A DNA stretch of 7,742 nucleotides. Origin: JAKEGN01 sp964465665 (GTDB lineage Bacteria > Pseudomonadota > Gammaproteobacteria > Steroidobacterales > Woeseiaceae). Below are positions 5,189-7,742 of this stretch, in pieces (position 1 is the first letter of the stretch; each line of letters opens with the position of its first letter). Under the pieces are notes generated by a model, which saw nothing but the letters and a program-made list of their open reading frames with translations, searched no databases and was not told where the DNA came from. The stretch spans positions 1 to 7,742 of the forward strand of contig CAYXKM010000029.1 of the NCBI GenBank assembly GCA_964465665.1. Reading direction: 5' to 3'. The position numbers and the translations under genes are program-made.

Positions 5189-7117
5189 ATGACGAAGCGG
5201 GGCCTGGGAAGGCGAGGACAACGGCCGGTGGTTTCGCGCCGTGATTTCATGAACGGTGTCGGCGTTGCCGTCGGCAGTTCTCTTCTGCCGCCGGGGCTCG
5301 CAGCGGCACTCGCGGCTAACGAAATGTCGGATTACTACCCGCCGATACTCACCGGCATGCGCGGCTCGCACGACGGTGCTTACGAGGTGGCGCACGCGCT
5401 ACGCGATGGCGTGAACTTCGGCGCGCCACAGGACCGGGACGATGTGTACGACCTGATCGTCGTCGGCGGCGGCATCAGCGGGCTCTCGTCCGCGTACTTC
5501 TATCGCAAGCAGTTCGACCCGAACGCGCGCATCCTGATTATCGACAATCACGATGATTTTGGTGGCCACGCCAAACGCAACGAATTCTGGCACGACGGCA
5601 AAATGTACCTGCGCAATGGCGGCACGCTGAATGTCGAGGCGCCCTCGCAATACAGCACGGTTGCCGCCGGGCTGCTTTGGGAACTGGGCATCGACCGGAC
5701 GCGTTATTTCCGCGCCATCCAGTCGGTGAAGGACCGTTACAAGGAGCTTGGCATGACTTTCGGGGTTTTCTTCGACCGGAAGACCCATGGCGGAAACAAG
5801 ATCGTATCCGGGCTCGGCGCACGGCCGGCCGCGGAATTCTTCGCCGAAACCCCGATGTCGGAGAAAGCACGCGCGGATGCGGTTCGCCTGTTTACGGAGG
5901 CCAGGGACTACCTCCCGGGACAGACTCCCAACGAGAAGCGCGCGAAACTCATACGCATGAGTTACTACGACTTTGTCACCGGTGTCGCGGAATGCGAGCC
6001 GGAAGTCGCCACGCTTTTCAATCCGGAAGTGAACAGCCTGTTTGGCACGGGTGTCGATGCGATCCCGGCCATTTACGGCTACGAGATGGGCTTCGCGGGC
6101 TTCTCTGGCATGGATTTGCCCGAAATGCCGCCGGGATTGCTGGTAAACGAAGCTGGCGGGCAACACGGCAGAGAGAACGCGGCGCGCGCAGGGAGCAGCG
6201 ATCCGGATATGTATTTCCCCGACGGCAACGCCACGATCACCCGCTTGCTGGTGGGATCGCTGGTGCCGGGCTCGATGTCGGCATCCACGATGGAAGAGAT
6301 CGTCACCGCGAAAGCCGATTACACACAGCTCGATGCGGCAGAAAGCAACGTGCGCATACGCCTCAACAGCACGGCGATCCACGTGGCGAACACGAATGCA
6401 TCCGAAGTTGCGGTTACCTATGTGCAAAATGGCGAGCCTTTCCGCGTACGCGGCCGTGCGTCGGTGCTTGCGTGCTGGAATGCCGTCATTCCGCATATCT
6501 GCCCGGAGCTTTCGGACAAGCAGAAACGGGCGCTTGGCGACGGCGTGAAAGCGCCGATCGTTTACACTAGTGTGCTGTTGTCGAACTGGCGTGCACTTGT
6601 CGATGCCAAAGTCAATTACGTCGCCGCACCGGGCGGTTTTCACTCGACCCTGTCGCTCAGCACGCCATTGGTGATGGGCGACTACAGGACCAGCGCGAGT
6701 CCCGATGAACCGATCGTCCTCGGCATGGGCCGCTATCCCTGCAAACCCGGACTCTCACGGCGCGATCAGCACCGTGCCGGCAGGACAGAGTTGCTCACGA
6801 CCTCGTTCGAAACTTTCGAGAAGGAAATACGCGGCCAACTCCACGACATGTTTGCGCCGCACGGGCTGGATGTGGATCGGGACATACTCGGCATTACCGT
6901 GAATCGCTGGCCCCACGGCTACACCTATTCCTACAATCCGCTGTTCGACCCGATCGAGTGGGCCTTTTCGACGAGCGAGGAGCGGCCGAATGTCATCGGC
7001 CGGCAGCGGCATGGCCGGATCACGATTGCCAACGCGGATGCGGCAGCCAGCCCGCACACGGATGCGGCCATCAATGAGGCATATCGGGCGGTCGGCGAGC
7101 TCGCGAACGTGATCTGA
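5189..7117 (+). CDS. Tat-exported FAD-dependent amine oxidoreductase, spermidine dehydrogenase (SpdH)-like
   Basis: This 642-residue protein has a textbook Tat signal: SRRDFMNG (16-23), then a hydrophobic stretch VGVAVGSSLLPPGLAAALAA (24-43). A short conserved lead follows, YYPPILTGMRGSH (49-61). The FAD-binding Rossmann motif is DLIVVGGGISGLSS (88-101), closed by D119 in ILIIDNHDDFGGHAKRNEF (115-133). Other recognisable blocks are FPDGNATITRLL (343-354), NRWPHGYTYSYNPLFDP (572-588) and the C-terminal FAD-contacting HGRITIANADAAASPHTDAA (608-627). These match my memory of the SpdH-type family, periplasmic flavoproteins that cleave spermidine and, in characterised members, also bind haem. The substrate is not fixed by sequence, and other amines are possible. 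The start lacks a strong Shine-Dalgarno but leaves a normal Tat n-region. A cytochrome c gene follows after 109 bases and is a likely electron acceptor. Family confidence is high; spermidine as substrate is an inference. Confidence 0.85.
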   Translation: MTKRGLGRRGQRPVVSRRDFMNGVGVAVGSSLLPPGLAAALAANEMSDYYPPILTGMRGSHDGAYEVAHALRDGVNFGAPQDRDDVYDLIVVGGGISGLSSAYFYRKQFDPNARILIIDNHDDFGGHAKRNEFWHDGKMYLRNGGTLNVEAPSQYSTVAAGLLWELGIDRTRYFRAIQSVKDRYKELGMTFGVFFDRKTHGGNKIVSGLGARPAAEFFAETPMSEKARADAVRLFTEARDYLPGQTPNEKRAKLIRMSYYDFVTGVAECEPEVATLFNPEVNSLFGTGVDAIPAIYGYEMGFAGFSGMDLPEMPPGLLVNEAGGQHGRENAARAGSSDPDMYFPDGNATITRLLVGSLVPGSMSASTMEEIVTAKADYTQLDAAESNVRIRLNSTAIHVANTNASEVAVTYVQNGEPFRVRGRASVLACWNAVIPHICPELSDKQKRALGDGVKAPIVYTSVLLSNWRALVDAKVNYVAAPGGFHSTLSLSTPLVMGDYRTSASPDEPIVLGMGRYPCKPGLSRRDQHRAGRTELLTTSFETFEKEIRGQLHDMFAPHGLDVDRDILGITVNRWPHGYTYSYNPLFDPIEWAFSTSEERPNVIGRQRHGRITIANADAAASPHTDAAINEAYRAVGELANVI

Positions 7118-7226
7118 TCAGCTTGCAGAAGCCGACGTCTGACTCGCGGCAGAGTTCGCTGCAGGGCGCCATGCCAGGTCCGCACAGTAGCTTGTGTGAA
7201 GCCCCGCGGACGCTCATCATTGAGCA

Positions 7227-7634
7227 ATGATCACCATCGCGTGTCGCGGCGTTTTTCTCATCGCATGCAGTCTGTGCGTGGCTGCATGCAGCCCCGAGGG
7301 TGACCGCAGTATGCCGGCCGGAAACGCGATGGGCGAACAGCAAGTGCCGCAACCCGCACCGGAGCATGAAGCAGAGCTGTCGGGACTGGATGCCTATAAC
7401 AAGGTGTGCGCCGGCTGTCACGAAACAGGCGTCGACGGGGCGCCGGTCCCCGGCGACCCGACGGAATGGGAGGGCAGGTCACCCCTCTGGCAGGCGGTCC
7501 TGATGGAACATGCGAAAGCCGGTTATCTCGAAATGCCGGCAAAGGGCGGCGAAGACGAGCTGTCGGACTGGACCCTCAATGCAGCAACGCAGTACATGCT
7601 TGAGAAAACGTACCCCGATCACCCGCGCGACTGA
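7227..7634 (+). CDS. Lipoprotein cytochrome c, c5-like
   Basis: This 135-residue protein begins with a lipoprotein signal: a hydrophobic segment (about 7-20) ending in LCVAAC, with C21 as the predicted lipidated residue and S at +2, which favours the outer membrane under the usual sorting rule. A flexible Pro/Glu-rich linker (about 25-52) leads to one cytochrome domain. It has the haem-c motif CAGCH (61-65), ETGVDGAPVPGD (66-77), an axial methionine candidate M103 in YLEMPAKGG (100-108), and the terminal helix LSDWTLNAATQYMLEK (112-127). This order and spacing are those of short class I cytochromes of the c5 type. It follows the SpdH-like gene by 109 bases with no terminator seen, so it probably receives that enzyme's electrons and passes them to the respiratory chain. 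The Shine-Dalgarno is poor, and the ATG lies in a small 6-base-pair hairpin (7216-7231). Confidence 0.9.
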   Translation: MITIACRGVFLIACSLCVAACSPEGDRSMPAGNAMGEQQVPQPAPEHEAELSGLDAYNKVCAGCHETGVDGAPVPGDPTEWEGRSPLWQAVLMEHAKAGYLEMPAKGGEDELSDWTLNAATQYMLEKTYPDHPRD

Positions 7635-7637
7635 ATA

Positions 7638-7742
7638 TTACCTGGATACCGGCTGTTTCTTCGGCGCTTTCTCGCACCGGTCGCGATCCCGCTCGACCGG
7701 GACGAGCTCGGCCGCGCAGACCTGACGGCGCAGCGTTACAAG
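7638..7742 (-). CDS. C-terminal end of an unrecognised gene, cut by the window edge
   Basis: One minus-strand frame is open from the right edge to a TAA at 7638-7640, giving 34 residues: LVTLRRQVCAAELVPVERDR, then DRCEKAPKKQPVSR. The basic, lysine-rich tail is typical of a protein C-terminus, and the frame would end three bases past the convergent cytochrome stop, which suits compact packing. I do not recognise a family. A frame of this length could be open by chance in G+C-rich DNA, so it is a candidate only. Confidence 0.35.
   Translation of the reverse strand, partial: LVTLRRQVCAAELVPVERDRDRCEKAPKKQPVSR

Noticed and set aside
5399..6643. 414-codon open frame on the minus strand
   Set aside because: It is antisense to the SpdH-like gene; its composition is arginine- and valine-heavy without motifs.
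7118..7226. Terminator or small gene between the SpdH-like gene and the cytochrome
   Set aside because: Only 4-base stems are visible, with no T run, and no frame has a start, ribosome binding site and protein-like content; the two genes are more simply one unit.
7677..7700. Inverted repeat CCGGTCG ... CGACCGG near the right edge as a terminator for the cytochrome gene
   Set aside because: The loop is 10 bases, there is no T tract on either strand, and the repeat falls within the candidate partial gene on the minus strand.

Overview
The window is a G+C-rich, densely coding stretch of bacterial chromosome. The protein types suggest a proteobacterium, most likely an aerobic gammaproteobacterium: Tat-exported oxidoreductases, a lipoprotein c5-type cytochrome and a pyrrolysine-free MttB-family protein. 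This assignment rests on protein style only, since there is no rRNA or other marker. No gap between supported genes exceeds about 130 bases, and I saw no tRNA, rRNA, CRISPR array, insertion sequence or convincing rho-independent terminator.

Layout. Two divergent transcription units leave an 82-base intergenic region (5107-5188) that holds a perfect 7-5-7 palindrome. Leftward (minus strand), in transcription order, run: a membrane-anchored M19 dipeptidase; a secreted FMN-dependent alpha-hydroxy-acid oxidase with an unexpected CxxCH haem-c-type motif; a VOC/glyoxalase-like protein; a small GNAT protein overlapping it by 8 bases; a short relic-like reading frame; a full-length MttB-family (trimethylamine methyltransferase-like) protein; and the frameshifted start of a second MttB-family gene at the left edge. 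Rightward (plus strand) run a Tat-exported FAD protein resembling spermidine dehydrogenase (SpdH) and a lipoprotein cytochrome c. The tail of an unrecognised gene on the minus strand enters from the right edge.

How the genes may work together (inference). The SpdH-like enzyme and the cytochrome form a plausible periplasmic amine dehydrogenase plus electron acceptor. The leftward unit adds a peptidase facing the periplasm, a flavin oxidase that may pass electrons to haem c, and a cytoplasmic demethylase-type protein. Together they resemble a scavenging locus for amines, peptides or methylated amines. The shared divergent control region supports co-regulation, but the substrates cannot be read from the sequence.

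Most notable points: the CxxCH inside the substrate-loop region of the hydroxy-acid oxidase, the decayed tandem MttB paralogue, the palindrome between the divergent units, and the short ATGA-coupled relic upstream of the intact MttB gene.
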